A DNA stretch of 64,000 nucleotides from Tanytarsus gracilentus (lineage: Eukaryota > Arthropoda > Insecta > Diptera > Chironomidae). The position numbers and the translations under genes were made by a program. The notes under the pieces were generated by a model that searched no databases, was not told the DNA's origin, and saw only the letters and a list, made by a program, of their open reading frames with translations. Of this stretch, positions 12,606 to 23,827 are shown in pieces (the first letter of the stretch is position 1; each line of letters starts with the position of its first letter). Location: the NCBI GenBank assembly GCA_038502055.1, contig JAXRKN010000044.1:1026001-1090000 (forward strand), read 5' to 3'.

Positions 12606-15600
12606 AAAAGAGAGCTTTTTTCATGAAAAGCAGAAAAAAATGATTACATCACAAACTCAGCTAAAACTTTGCCTTCCTGCCTCCCACTCGAATGCTCTAC
12701 ATGGCGCCGAATGAATGTTTATTTCATCCTCGCCGAGTTTTGAATTTATTTCCATAGAATGTTTTTCAGATTTTTCTCGCGATTGCTTTCAACGTAATAA
12801 TCCCGTTAGATAGAAGGAAGCTCCCTCGTGGATTTTTATCGCTCAGTCATAAAAACATCAAACAAGCTCATTTTGATCCATCTAAAAATAAAGTTGATTT
12901 CATTTATTATTTAAAGCTCAATTTTTATGTTTTTCGCTCTCTCTCATGTTAAAAGTCAAGAAGTCGGAGACGTGGCGAGAAAATATGAGTCGCTGGTGAA
13001 AAATCACATACACGACCGATGATTTGTGAGGATTATGTAAAGCACATAAAAAAGGGCACGAAAAGGAAGTTGAAGCGATTCGATACAATGATTGGCAATG
13101 AATTTCATATGAGAGTGAGAGAAATTTTTTTAGGTACGTGGCAACCTACCGCTCTCAACGTAATGAATATGAATGATGATTTTGCGAAATATCTCGTTAT
13201 CATATCCATAAAATATACAAATGGATTTTTAATACCCTCACACATGTGTCCATGAGATGAAGGCGAAGGAAAAGTTATTGTAATGCAAATTAATTTAATT
13301 TATGCTGCATAAAAGCGCATGAAGCTTGAAATGATGCGGCGATTCATCGCTAAAGCGAGAGAACAGTTTTTCTCAAAGTTTCGCTCATGATATGGGAAAA
13401 AATTTTACATGAGAAAGTTTTTTATGTCTTTTTCTTTTTCTTCCATGACATTGGGCGACTTCGTAAATTTCTTCTTCTTCCCATAAACTTATTCTCAAAG
13501 GTAGAAACAGTCCTGAGAATGATTTATTTTGTCTCGATGATAAATAAAATAAATCTTCTTTTCACTTGCGTAGATATTTTTTTTTTCGGAACCCTTCACC
13601 TTTATAATCTCTTTATGTTACACATCATAATTTATTGAGTGTCCTTTTTAAGAAGTAAAGAAAAGCTCTAAATTCTCCTTAAGATTTTTGAATTGTTTAA
13701 AACGTGAAAATATTTTTGAACTTTGTTTCTTAAGATTTTCGAACAAAAAACAGTTAAAAAATTTCAAATTTTCAGGCTACAAAAATTGTGTCTCGACTTT
13801 ATCGTCAATCCCTGTTGAATTCAATTCTTGAGAGATAAATTTTTAGAAATACCACATTTTAAAGCAAGAAAGCGGAAAATTTATTTCAATTCTTTTTCCA
13901 CAAGAAAACTTTTTGAATTTTAAGTTCAAACTTTCAACTCTTAACAATCTCCATTGAAACTGTTTTTCCATTTGTAACTTTTTCTTAACTAGTTCATTGT
14001 AACTCGTAACTCGATATGCAACTGACGTCGAAAAGTTTATCTATCACCCAAACATTCAACTTGATGGATAAAAACAAAATATATTTTTTACCTTTTTATG
14101 CACAAACATAATAAAAATCGAATGTGAAGAATTCTGTGGAAAAGAGAGATAAATTTTATTCCTGACAAAAAAAAAGGTGTGAGAGTCATAAATGATTAAT
14201 GGATGTAAAATTCTTGATGATATGAAGTGAATAGAAAAGGGAAAAATGTGATGTACTTTTTATTCCTGTTTCTTCTACCGAAAATTTGTTATGACACTGA
14301 AATTGCTCAATGTCTACAGGGGATGTCAATCAAAGAAATGCCTGGGAAAAAATTTTACAAGCGAACAAAATTTTGACATGAATTTTTTTTCAAATTTTTC
14401 ATGTTTTAAAAAAATTTGATTTCAAAAAAAGCTTTCGCGCATAAAAATATTTTACTGCCCACGCGACACGTTACACGTCATAAAATCAAGCTCCATCACA
14501 AACTATAAAAATGGATATCTCGAGTATAAAAAAGATGAGTTGCTGCCCAAAAAAAAAGTTCAATCAATCTTTTCCCATCTAAACGCTGCCTCGTTTGTTA
14601 TTAATAAATGAGTCTGTTTCCTCCCACGTGAGCTTTTAAGACGTCACTCACTCTTAGACGACATTCAACACTCACTAAAAGCGACTGAAATGTTCATGAA
14701 TTCATAATTTATTCGTGTGTTAAGATGAACGTTAAATCAAGCTCACATACATGTGACAAAAGTGTCCTTAACTGGTTAATAATTCAAAGGGATTGATACA
14801 GATCGATACCTCAAGCCAAAATCCGATTATTTCCTTCCTTTGCATCCTCATCTTCTTTGCAAGAGATTTTGAAAGTTGACTGATCCTTTTAAAAGTTTTT
14901 TTGATTTCATGGGTTGGATTTTCCAATTTTAATTTCAAAAAATCTTTTTAAGCAAAAAGCTCTAACATTATTATCAGCATCAATGCCATCAAGACGCTAA
15001 TTCTGTGTGTGAGTCCATGAAAATTCAATTTTAAAGCACTTTTAATTGAATCATGAAAATTTAATTAAGTAAAACTTTTTGCGGCATATCATGAATGTGG
15101 TTAATTAAGGACCATGGCTTCGAGACACTTTTCTTCGTGCTCTCGCATCATGAAACAAATGAAACTTTTGTCAGGACGTGATGCTAAATAAAATAGAGAA
15201 CATCGCTTGGAGTAATTATGAAAACAAATAAGCGTTGGATACAATTGAGAAAGTTTATAGCATAGTTTACGTCCTATAGAGACTCGCTATCCGCTTTCAA
15301 CAAAAGAGTCTCACTCTTTTATATTTACACGACCTGATTCCAACTTAATCCCTCGCTTATCACATTTTACTATAGAAAATAGCAAAAATGAAACGAGTAC
15401 TAACATTATTGTAAATAAAATGGGATTAATTCGCTCGTCATGTGTTCTTTTGCATTAATTAAGAGACATACTGCTATGTAATTGATTGTTGGCATAAAAA
15501 TGTGGAAATTTTTGAGAAAAAAATTAGTAAAAAGGTTAAACATTTCCTCACGATTCACTCATAGGCTCTTGAAGTGCATTTTAGTACTGTGATCTGATTT

Positions 15601-15652
15601 CTTCTTCTTCTTCTTCTTTGGCTTGCGACTACTATAATTCCAATTTTTTGAA

Positions 15653-16262
15653 TCAGTTTCGGCATGGCGATTCAACCGACAGTAATCGAGACTGCTGTTG
15701 AGTGTGCATTCTGAGCTGAAATGCTGATGCAAAGCTCACACCATGCTTTAAGCAGGCGAAAGCATGTTGAGGATGTTGAGGAGTCGGTGAACCAGCTGCA
15801 TCACGTAGTTGGATGCGAGCGAGGTGCGATACTGCAACTCTGGCTCGAATCGCATTTTGCGAGTTGGCCTGCTTTTGCCAGTCGGCTAATGTGCGCGGTG
15901 TGGCTTGCAAGATTGCGACGCTATGCACGCTGTGCAAAAAAAGAAGAACGAAAAAAACGTAATTTTTTAAAATTTAAATTTTATTTTATTTAAAAAACTT
16001 ACTAAAAGTTATGCGCTCGGAGTTGGCGACGACTGGCAAAATATCGATTGCAGATCAAGCAGTAGCCAGCACCCACTTTCGGATGCATTCTTGCTTGATG
16101 TTGCTCGAGTTGAAATTTCGCCACGAAGGCTGTATCGCATCTCTCGCAATTAAAATTGCCGCCCGTGTGATGAGATGCCATTTGTCTTTTTAAACTGGAA
16201 GCTTTACTGAAATCCACATCACACGGGTGGCAACGGAATTTTTTGGTTTCATTTGATTCCAT
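15653..16262 (-). CDS. C2H2 zinc-finger protein, two exons
   Basis: Exon 1 is 16262-16003 and exon 2 is 15929-15653, giving 178 residues. The intron has a GTAAGT donor and a TTTGCACAG acceptor. Exon 1 encodes three finger-like units. The first (CHPC near residue 11) has Gln where the first zinc-binding His should be. The second is canonical (CERC..H..H). The third begins CLIC and has H-N-F at the exon end. Its last His appears only after splicing (HNFY-VH), which strongly supports the intron. The remaining roughly 85 residues from exon 2 are open but contain only a degenerate finger-like piece. Zinc-finger proteins of this type usually bind DNA; no specific target or orthologue is recognised. 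It could be a short factor or a decaying copy. Confidence 0.6.
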
Positions 16263-16378
16263 TTTCGTTTTTAATTTTCACTTTTGTGCTTTCACTATTT
16301 GACTATTTGTAAACAAGCTCTTGGAAATCGCTGGATAAATAATTTTTATGCATGTCCGGTATTGAAAAAAAATAACAA

Positions 16379-16621
16379 GAAAACTTGAAGTGTGTGTGTG
16401 TGAGGAAAATATTTTTTTTATCTCACTTACTTTTAGTTTTTCCCATTCTGAACATTCCTGGACAAAAGAATTTCAGGTTTTCATGAAAATGTCATGCTAA
16501 AAAGTGGAAAATGACATCGTGACACCCCCATATGAAAATATAGGAAAACTTGAAGTGTGTGTGTGTGAGGAAAATATTTAACTAATCTCTTTCTATTTTT
16601 TCCCATTCTGAACATTCCTGG
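16379..16621. repeat. tandem duplication, 165-bp period
   Basis: The block beginning GAAAACTTGAAGTGTG and continuing GTGTGTGTGAGGAAAATATTT, then ending CCCATTCTGAACATTCCTGG, occurs at 16379-16461 and again at 16544-16621. It lies 117 bp upstream of the zinc-finger start codon, so it may be part of that gene's upstream region. Confidence 0.7.
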
Positions 16622-17150
16622 AAAAACTCTAGAAGTGCATTTTATGAGCATTAAGCTAACAATTAGATTTAATTGAAAAAGTTCTTTAATTTTTACAATT
16701 TTATAACAGCAAAACTCACGAGTGCTTAATACTTCATTCTGAAATTTTTAGTTTAGAATAAAATTGAATTTGAGTGCTAAATTTTTTTCATTTCAATTAA
16801 ATTTGAACGCTCGTTGAATTACAATGTAATTAAATCAAACCCTGTGGAAATGGTGAAAATAAACTTTTTTTTGCGGAACGAAAGCTTTGAACTTAATTGC
16901 TGCGTTTTTGTTAAACATGCATGTGCAATTTATTTTTATCACGTCTAAGTAATTAACATTAAAATTAATTTTATTGGTGTGAGCTAAATTTTTGTTATTT
17001 TCCGCTTAATAAAATTTAAAATTAAAATATAGTTGAATGTGTGAACCGTCCAGAAAAATTTATTATGTATTCAATAAATAATTTTATTTACTTTTTATTT
17101 CAAATTTGAAATTTTTTTGAAAAAATCTTTGAAAGGATAAGCAAATTTTT

Positions 17151-17578
17151 ATTCAATTCGCATTTTAACGATTGATTGATTTTCAGAAGATCCAGCAAAG
17201 AAAAATTTTGATTTGATAATGACGAAAAAGTAGAGGATTTTGTTTAATTACACTTCAAAATGAAGCAATAACAACATAGATAAGTATAGATAACAATTAA
17301 GCAAGAAGGAGCGGTTAATTAGCTAAATTAATATAACTTTTAAAAAAACAACAACAAAATAAAAATACCTCTCATATTTCGCTCATTCTTGCTTCATACC
17401 TGAGTTTTTGATGTAAACTTGAAGTTGATGACGTGTAGAATCCGACGAGGAACACATTAAAATAACTTTTAACACTAGAAACAACTTTAAAAGTCTATAA
17501 TTAACAAGAAAACACACATTTTGATATTAACACTATGAAAGGGGCGCGAAACTCCATTCAATTCGCATTTTAACGATT
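17151..17578. repeat. 23-bp direct repeats flanking about 380 bp
   Basis: ATTCAATTCGCATTTTAACG followed by ATT occurs at 17151-17173 and 17556-17578. The 382 bp between contain dispersed repeat copy B. The pair may be a long target-site duplication made by an insertion, or a tandem duplication. The second copy overlaps the left end of the inverted-duplication arm at 17567. Confidence 0.55.
17381..17540 (-). repeat. dispersed repeat, copy B
   Basis: This is the minus-strand relative of 1312-1440. Here an ATG at 17457 opens 19 codons (MCSSSDSTRHQLQVYIKNS) that run into a CAG/GTATG donor-like junction at 17400/17399. No downstream exon was found. It may be the first exon of a transposable-element gene or the remnant of a copied gene start. 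Confidence 0.35.
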
Positions 17579-18585
17579 TTATAAATTTTTATTTTTAAAA
17601 ATTTTAATGATGAGCTTGTTACATTTTTTAACTTAACTTTAAAGAGACTAGACAGTCGTTGATTTATGGTCCTGGTTCGCCAGAAGCCATCGTAACTCAA
17701 AGATTTGCTTCTTGTATGCTTGATTTTGATTTAATAAGGACCTAAAAATTTACTCGTTCAGATCAAATTAATAAATATAAATGAGATAGCGGTTTACTTA
17801 CTTACTTAATGCGGTTTTCATCGAGAACTTTCTCATCGCTGAAATAGCAGATTTGCGTCTTGAGATCATTAACATCCAACATCAACGATTCCAAGTTTTC
17901 TGACAATTTTTCGCTCGATTTAGCTGCATCGATTAAACTTGTGTTGTTCTCATATCGTTCTGCTTGCATTGTTATCTTAAGATCCTGAACAAGTTCATCA
18001 TCAACAGCTGCAATCTCTGACTTGCGAATTTTAGTGATTTGAAGCTCTTGCAATTGTTCGTACCTTGAAATGAGAGAAAAACTTTAAGTCACATAATTTG
18101 TCTTGATTAATTTAGTTAAACTAACTTATTTGGTGATTTATTGTCACTCTTCTTGATCAGATCATTCATTACAGCAACATATTCCTCCATTAACATCTTC
18201 GAGTCGACCCATGTTACAAAAGTTGTAACTTGGTTGAAATATTGATAGATTTTTCCCTTGCTGGAAGTTGCAAAAAAAATTATCTCACTGGATCTTTTTC
18301 TGGATGTTTGAAAATTTACCTTTTATAGCATAAAAGATGAAAGAAATCCGTTCGCTTAGTCATTACGACATGATCTCCAAGCTTAAATGCGACATTGCAC
18401 TTCTTGCAACTGATTTGTAAGTCATTCAACGATTCCATGATGCGTTTTCCTGTTGTTTTTAATTAAAGTTTAATTTTCAGTTCAAATCACGTTCGGTTTG
18501 CTTGTGTTTTGTAGTTTTGCACCCTCGATCAAAAAAAACAGCGACTTGCGTAACTCGAACAAATTTGGTTATAATTTTTAAAATT
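17567..18585. repeat. left arm of a large inverted duplication
   Basis: This 1,019-bp arm is the reverse complement of 23681-25689 once the 990-bp retrotransposon insertion plus target duplication is removed, and the lengths then agree exactly. Only scattered substitutions separate the arms, including in introns, so the duplication is recent or kept uniform by gene conversion. The arm contains a whole four-exon gene and the roughly 150 bp upstream of its start codon. Homology stops 5 bp before the start codon of the next gene. Confidence 0.9.
17648..18438 (-). CDS. unknown 201-residue protein, left-arm copy
   Basis: Exons are 18438-18320, 18260-18126, 18063-17806 and 17741-17648, all with GT..AG ends and consistent phase (606 nt). 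The N-terminus has CKKC at residues 11-14, His at 23 and 34, and Cys at 37 (HLLC), a spacing that suggests one small zinc-binding module like half a LIM or zinc ribbon. Exon 3 (about residues 85-171) is rich in E, K, L and Q and looks helical or coiled-coil. I do not recognise the family. Against the right-arm copy I count four changes: Q50, Y122, N124 and S172 here versus K, H, S and I. Both copies are intact, which suggests both may be expressed. Its start lies 152 bp from the divergent 18591 gene. Confidence 0.75.
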
Positions 18586-18590
18586 TAACA
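18439..18590. promoter_or_regulatory. inferred bidirectional promoter, left arm
   Basis: The 152 bp separate two divergent start codons (18438 minus, 18591 plus), so both promoters must overlap here unless there are upstream exons. Almost all of it (to 18585) is duplicated in the right arm, where the same sequence lies between the second copy and the SET/MYND gene. The assignment rests on position; no TATA box is evident. Confidence 0.45.
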
Positions 18591-19828
18591 ATGAATTATT
18601 TAAAGCCTAAAATTCAAAAGAAAGCTCAAAGTAAGCAAAAAGATGATTCAGTGTCAAAAGGACAGTCAGGTAAGGGCTCAAATTTAACAAAACACAGTTC
18701 AGTTGAAAGTTTCAATTTTTTTCAGAAATTCAAAAATTAGAATTGAAAATGGTCGAGATTCAGAAGCAAAATGAGTACTTTAAAGAGAATCCAGAAGAAC
18801 ACGAGCTGTATAAAGGCGAGTGGGCAGTTTATTGGGAGAGACGATGCAAAGAATTAACCCGTATTGGAAAAGATCCAAAGCATCATGAATGGACGGAAGA
18901 ATGGACAGATTACTGGCATGATTTTATTCAAAAGCACTACGATCGATTAACTCATGAGCTTAAAGCGAAAATTAAGTACTTATTACAAGTTGCAGAAAAT
19001 ACAGAAAATCGCTTGTCAAAATCGTACGAATGTATCTCTAGCAGCGAGAGTGAGGATGATTATGGAAGAGATAAACGAAGGAGAACAGATTACAATTCGA
19101 GCTGTAAATCCAGTAAATCGGTTGAAAATATACCTGCACCAACTTCGTTAATTTCAGTCCTTCGAATCTTGTCAGTCCTCGAAGACGATCTTGGCAGTGT
19201 GATCTCAAATAAAGTCCTCGATCTTCTCTCGAAAAGTTTGGAACTTGAACGAGCGGTGCCCAACTCGAGCGATGAAATTCTGATGACGTACGAGAATGTC
19301 CTGTTTCTCGAGACGATTAAAGAGAAGTTGAAAGGATTACTCATGGTCGACATGCTGTCGTCAAAGAAAATTGCTGCCGTTAAAAAATGCATTCAGAATA
19401 TCGCTCAACTAATTCATCAAATGCCAGCGCGTGACGAGAGTTCGCTGGATCCTGAACGTCAAAAAATTACGGATATGATTGAGAAGGAGGTCGCAGTGTA
19501 TGGAAAAGCTGACTTGACGAGTCTCGAGTTGGATGTTCTCGTTGATGTCTATTTGGAAATGAAGGAAATTAAATCTAAAGAGCTCGAAGATTTTTCCGCC
19601 TATGAATCTCTGACTCAAGATGATTTAAAAGTTCTTATGGATAACTTTTCGGAACTAAAGGAGGACGAAAGGAAAAGCTTGACTGAATACCTAACGTACA
19701 TGAGGAAAAAGGAATTAACGAGTGTCGAACATGTGAATGATAATAATTTTTCAATCTTGCTAAGCGATGATGAGTTCGACGACGATGAGCTGACGATGAC
19801 AAAAGTATGCAGCTCGCTGGATCCGTGA
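18591..19828 (+). CDS. W-rich N-terminal domain protein, unknown function
   Basis: Exons 18591-18669 and 18726-19828 give 393 residues. A conserved-looking block around residues 40-110 has regularly spaced Trp (GEWAVYWERR, HHEWTEEWTDYWHDF) in an acidic/basic helical context. It is followed by a Ser/acidic stretch and a basic RRR run that could be a nuclear signal. A helical region (about residues 150-240) contains the LFLETIKEKLKGLL motif, and the C-terminus is acidic (LLSDDEFDDDE). From memory the middle block recalls insect CG7065-like proteins, which I could not verify. The make-up suggests a nuclear or RNA-associated protein, but this is inference only. The gene fills the left part of the spacer between the inverted arms. 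Confidence 0.75.
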
Positions 19829-22032
19829 AAAGAATTCAAAAGAATTCTCATGATCATGAAATGAATTAAATTATTGAATTAAATTAATGAGATATTATCT
19901 ATAAAAATATGTGCTTAACGTGAACTTTTAACAAAGGCAATTTTTCATATGGCTCAAAGTTTTCCTTATAATAAAGTTTTTCTAAACACGCTCACACACA
20001 AATGTAGAGCATTCGATAAGGCGAGCAAAGAAGAAGAAAAAATGTGTCAAGCTGTTGTGCTGACTCGAAAGATATTCTTTGGTGGTGACATATCGTTTTG
20101 TTGTGAATAGAAATTGCTTTTCTTCTTCTTCTTCTTTTTTTGAAGTTTCTAAAGAAAAGTCGTGGAAAAAGAATGAGATTCGCCTTTTTTTCATACGCTT
20201 TGATTGAAAGACGGGTGTCGAGACATTGTGCTGAATTACAGAGTCTATTCTCTGTAATTTAGTGAATAAAGCAACATTGAAGCCTCGATGCTTTTTATTC
20301 ATCGCTCAAAAATCACTTTCCATGCCGCTCAATGAGGCAATTTATTTTTATTTCCTGTCCTTTATTATTTTTTTTCCACAAGAAAAGATGTAATATAAAA
20401 AGTTTTTTTAACGTTGATGGGTTTTGGGAAGAGAAAAAAAAAGTTTGAAAGCTTTGAACATTTTTCAGAGAAGTTCAATCGATTTAAAACACGTGTTTGG
20501 GGTGCTAAAATGTTTAAAATTTAACAAATCTTTTTAAATTAACCGAAACTGCTGAAACACTCTCACTTTTTTGACCTCCAATTTATCTTAACTTAAGCTG
20601 CAATAAATAAATTTGCCACACAAAATAAACTTCGTCAATCAATCTCCTCACAGACATCTGCTAATTAATTAAGAAACTGACCATAGAAAGCTAAAGTACT
20701 TTTCACTTCTTTCAGACACGAAGCACATTTTAGTGATGCGGTGATAACAATTAAAAAGTTTTGCACGATAAAATTGAAGTTCTTTAATTAATTTCCGCCT
20801 TTTGAACGAAAATAAATTCTTCAATTTCAACGGCAATGTGACTTTAATTGCAATTTTTGTTCTCTCCCTTGATATTTTCTCTTGTGTTATGCTACATGAT
20901 GATGGAAAAAGTTGAAGAGTACAATTTAAAAAAAAATCTTTTAATTTTTTTCTTCTCCGATTTCTGAAAGTTTTCCGATGATGTAAAAAGTTAAAAAAGT
21001 TTGATGCAATAGGTAAACGGGACTCATATCTACTATCCAAGATTTTGTAATTTTAATATTATAGGTCAAAAAATCCAGGAAAAGTAAAATTTCGACTACA
21101 TAAAAATTTATTTTATCACCAAATTGCAATCGCGTCACGAAGATGTCCCATAAAGATTTTTTTATACTTGCGGTTGGTCAAGGATTTGACTTACTTCCCC
21201 TCTAATCCCTTTCATTTAACGAGATGACAAGCGAAAGTCGTAAAAAAGCAAGTCCAAGTTGCTGCTGTTGCGAGGATGTTTGTGAAGTAACACAACAACT
21301 TTGAAATTAAATGACATTTTTTTTATGACAAGCGGAGGAAAAATGAACAAGAGGAATGACATAAAATTCAATGGAAAGCTTTACGTGCTTAGAAAATGAA
21401 AATGGATCTCGTGCTGCACTTTTATGGTGGAGATTTACAGTTAAAATAGCTTTAGGAATATTTTTTGATTTATTGCAATGCATAACCCCGATAGTATTTG
21501 CGAAATTCCTCATTACTTAGTCATAACGACCATTTAATAAAATTTAATTAAAAGCTTTTTGAGCTATAAATTATTTTACTTTTTACTGCTGTTGCTATTT
21601 TTTTCCTTCCTATTGCATCCGACTCGATTTTTATATATTTTTTTCCACAGATGTGGGAATGATTTGCGGTCGGACAAAAAAAAATTTTTTCCTCCAACCA
21701 GATGCACGCGAAAATCTATGAGAAAACATTTAACATCGTTTCATCGCAGTTACCGCTACGTTTTGGAGCACGGCTGATGATTTACGAGCATCACAATTGC
21801 AATAATTTTTCCTACTTTCATCATCTGGCCGCTTGATGACATCAACATGAGATGAGAAAAAAATTATTGTCAGCAATATTTTATGTCTCAACACGCCATT
21901 GGGCTATTTTTATTTAATTAATTTCGTGATGGTGTTCAATTAATTTTTTTAAAGCGAACGAAGAGATTGTAAAAAATGGATTGAAATAGTTGAAAATGTG
22001 TATGATCATCACGGGGAAATAAACTTAATCAC
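19829..22032. other. non-coding interval inside the inverted-duplication spacer
   Basis: The minus-strand frames here (up to 123 codons) are low-complexity, lack domains and are not flanked by convincing splice sites. I see only AT-rich sequence and short CTTCTT runs near 20120. Confidence 0.6.
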
Positions 22033-23662
22033 CTAATAACACGGAAATGATGCTTTTTGTGCCAATTCAAGTAACATACGCGCATTTTCTTGAATCAATT
22101 CTGCGGCTTCCAATGACAACGGATCGTTACAATAAGCGGTAATGATTTTCCAATTTTCCTTCATTTGAGCTTTGGTCTTCTTCACATTTTTATGTGCAAT
22201 CTCCGAATTTTCCTTAGCTTCATGCAACAATTTAAAATCCTTGCACTTGAAATCACTTGGCTTGAGATTATTCACGCACGCATAACAGTCGCATTTTTCC
22301 AGCATATATATAGATCTTGACATAGCCGTCGACTTGTGGTAATAAAGTGGACTAAAAATTTGAAAAAAGAAATTCAAATTTCGTCAAATAAAATGAAATA
22401 AAACTTACTATCTTTGGATGAGTAATTCTTCTCCAGCTTTTATTGGTTTCTCGCAGATGTAGATCGCCTTGTTTTCAAAACTTGTACAAGCAACATTGAA
22501 CATGCACGAGCTCTTCATTAGCGGACCAAGTAAATTTGTTTTTGTACCGTCATGAACTGTTTGAGGACACATTTGCTTTGCGATTTCATAATTGTAATAC
22601 AATATCTCGGATCCGTATGTGTTCAGAATTAATTGCAAATGTTTTAATAGTTTGAGATATTCATCGCTTCGCTTAAGAACGAATTGTGAATCGAGTATGC
22701 TGAGTGGAAAAATAGCATCAGACTTTGCATTCATTGACAAAAGACAAATAGCCTTATTTCGTTCCAAAAAGGTTTCGTCATTCCAATCAAAATCAAAGAT
22801 TGTCTGGTCAAGCTTTTCGAAGTCATTTTTCATCAAGAATGTAACGAGTTGCTCGCGACTTCCAAAGGCACGCTCAAAGTCTTTGATGAGTCTGTCCCTG
22901 TCTAAAAGCATAGTCGCGTAAACAATCATAGCCTCCAAGTCAATTCCGTAGTATGCATATGTTTTATTGCGACAATCAGTTGAGCAGTACATCATCGAAG
23001 CTGCAAGATTAACATTTATGAGCGGTTTTTATTGAGGTTGTAATAATCTTACCATATTTTAAGCATGGAATCAAGTTCATCATGTTAACTTTGAGACACA
23101 GGCAGCATCGATTATACTGGCCCGGACAATACATGCGTTTAAATGCAAATTCTTCGATGGCAACGACGTCACCAGCCTTTAAATCTTTTTTCGCATATAT
23201 TCCACGGTTCTTCTTACTTCCTCGTATCTCGATACAGTCAACGATAAATGGAATTTTGGGATTTGCTGGATATGAGAGCTTAAAGAATTCCATCGGATCA
23301 TCTTCTGGATCTTCAAATTTCTTAAGCTGCTTGCATTTCTGTTCACGTTCTTCAAGTCTCTGGATCTTATCAGCTGGATACTTATTTTCTTTTGCCCATT
23401 TGATGTTAAGCAAGCACTCATCATACTTCTTAAGCTCAAAAAAGACAGCACTTCGATTCGCATAAGCTAATGCTAACTTTTCTTTACTTTCAGCAAAGCA
23501 AATTGACTAAAAGAAAAACATGTTTCTTGTGGAAATTTGTAAAACCCACAAACTTACCTTGTTATAGCAAATTAAAGCGTTGAACATCTCTTTGCGCTTG
23601 TAAAAGACATTTCCATCATACTTAAAATCCTCAGATTCCTTGTCTGATTTGGCCTTTAACAT
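22033..23662 (-). CDS. SET and MYND domain protein, SMYD4/SmydA-like, divergent
   Basis: Exons are 23662-23558, 23506-23053, 23000-22409 and 22351-22033, with matching phases, giving 489 residues. The N-terminus is TPR-like (LALAYANRSAVFFELKKYDE). The SET start RGIYAKKDLKAGDVV is followed by an incomplete MYND finger: Cys at about 169/170, 172, 183, 192 and 196, with the usual final His..Cys missing. Then come the SET core (KAGEELLIQRYPLYYH) and a post-SET CDCYAC zinc motif. SMYD proteins are lysine methyltransferases or scaffolds. Here the catalytic NHSCxPN motif reads K349-S-S-C-M-F-N355, so methyl transfer is doubtful. Similar losses occur in the expanded insect SmydA group. Its start is 165 bp from the right-arm gene. 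Confidence 0.85.
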
Positions 23663-23827
23663 TTTTAAATAAAATTATGGAATTTTAAAAATTATAACCA
23701 AATTTGTTCGAGTTACGCAAGTCGCTGTTTTTTTTGATCGAGGGTGCAAAACTACAAAACACAAGCAAACCGAACGTGATTTGAACTGAAAATTAAACTT
23801 TAATTAAAAACAACAGGAAAACGCATC
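23663..23827. promoter_or_regulatory. inferred bidirectional promoter, right arm
   Basis: The 165 bp lie between the SET/MYND start (minus, 23662) and the right-arm gene start (plus, 23828). The part from 23681 is the inverted copy of the left-arm promoter, so the same regulatory sequence now faces two different partner genes. Confidence 0.45.

Larger units (their letters stand above)
1..15652. other. gene-poor AT-rich region, no convincing gene
   Basis: No reading frame here exceeds about 95 codons and none shows a recognisable domain, so I call no gene. The stretch is AT-rich with many poly-A/T runs (an almost pure A tract near 3470-3525) and a recurring AAAAGCTTT/GAGCTTTT word. It holds the repeats listed separately: degenerate tandem copies at 749-1030, inverted repeats at 222-276 and 1231-1326, the 5206-6927 element, and a short tandem repeat at 12527-12605. 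It could be an intergenic region or a large intron of a gene whose exons lie outside the window; the sequence alone does not decide. Confidence 0.6.
16263..17566. other. non-coding interval with repeats
   Basis: No gene is seen. Upstream of the zinc-finger gene lie two copies of a GTGTGTGTG-containing unit (16379-16621). Further right are a dispersed repeat (17381-17540) and a 23-bp direct repeat ending at the left edge of the inverted duplication. Confidence 0.6.

Noticed and set aside
15721..15993. Plus-strand 90-codon frame over the zinc-finger exon
   Set aside because: It is the antisense of the better supported minus-strand gene, which has finger motifs and a splice-completed His.
18954..19857. 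Several plus- and minus-strand frames of 65-100 codons within the 393-residue gene
   Set aside because: They are overlapping shadows of the main frame, without domains or splice support.
20669..21040. 123-codon minus-strand frame in the spacer
   Set aside because: Low-complexity, K/R/F-rich, no domain, no start context and no flanking exons; likely chance.
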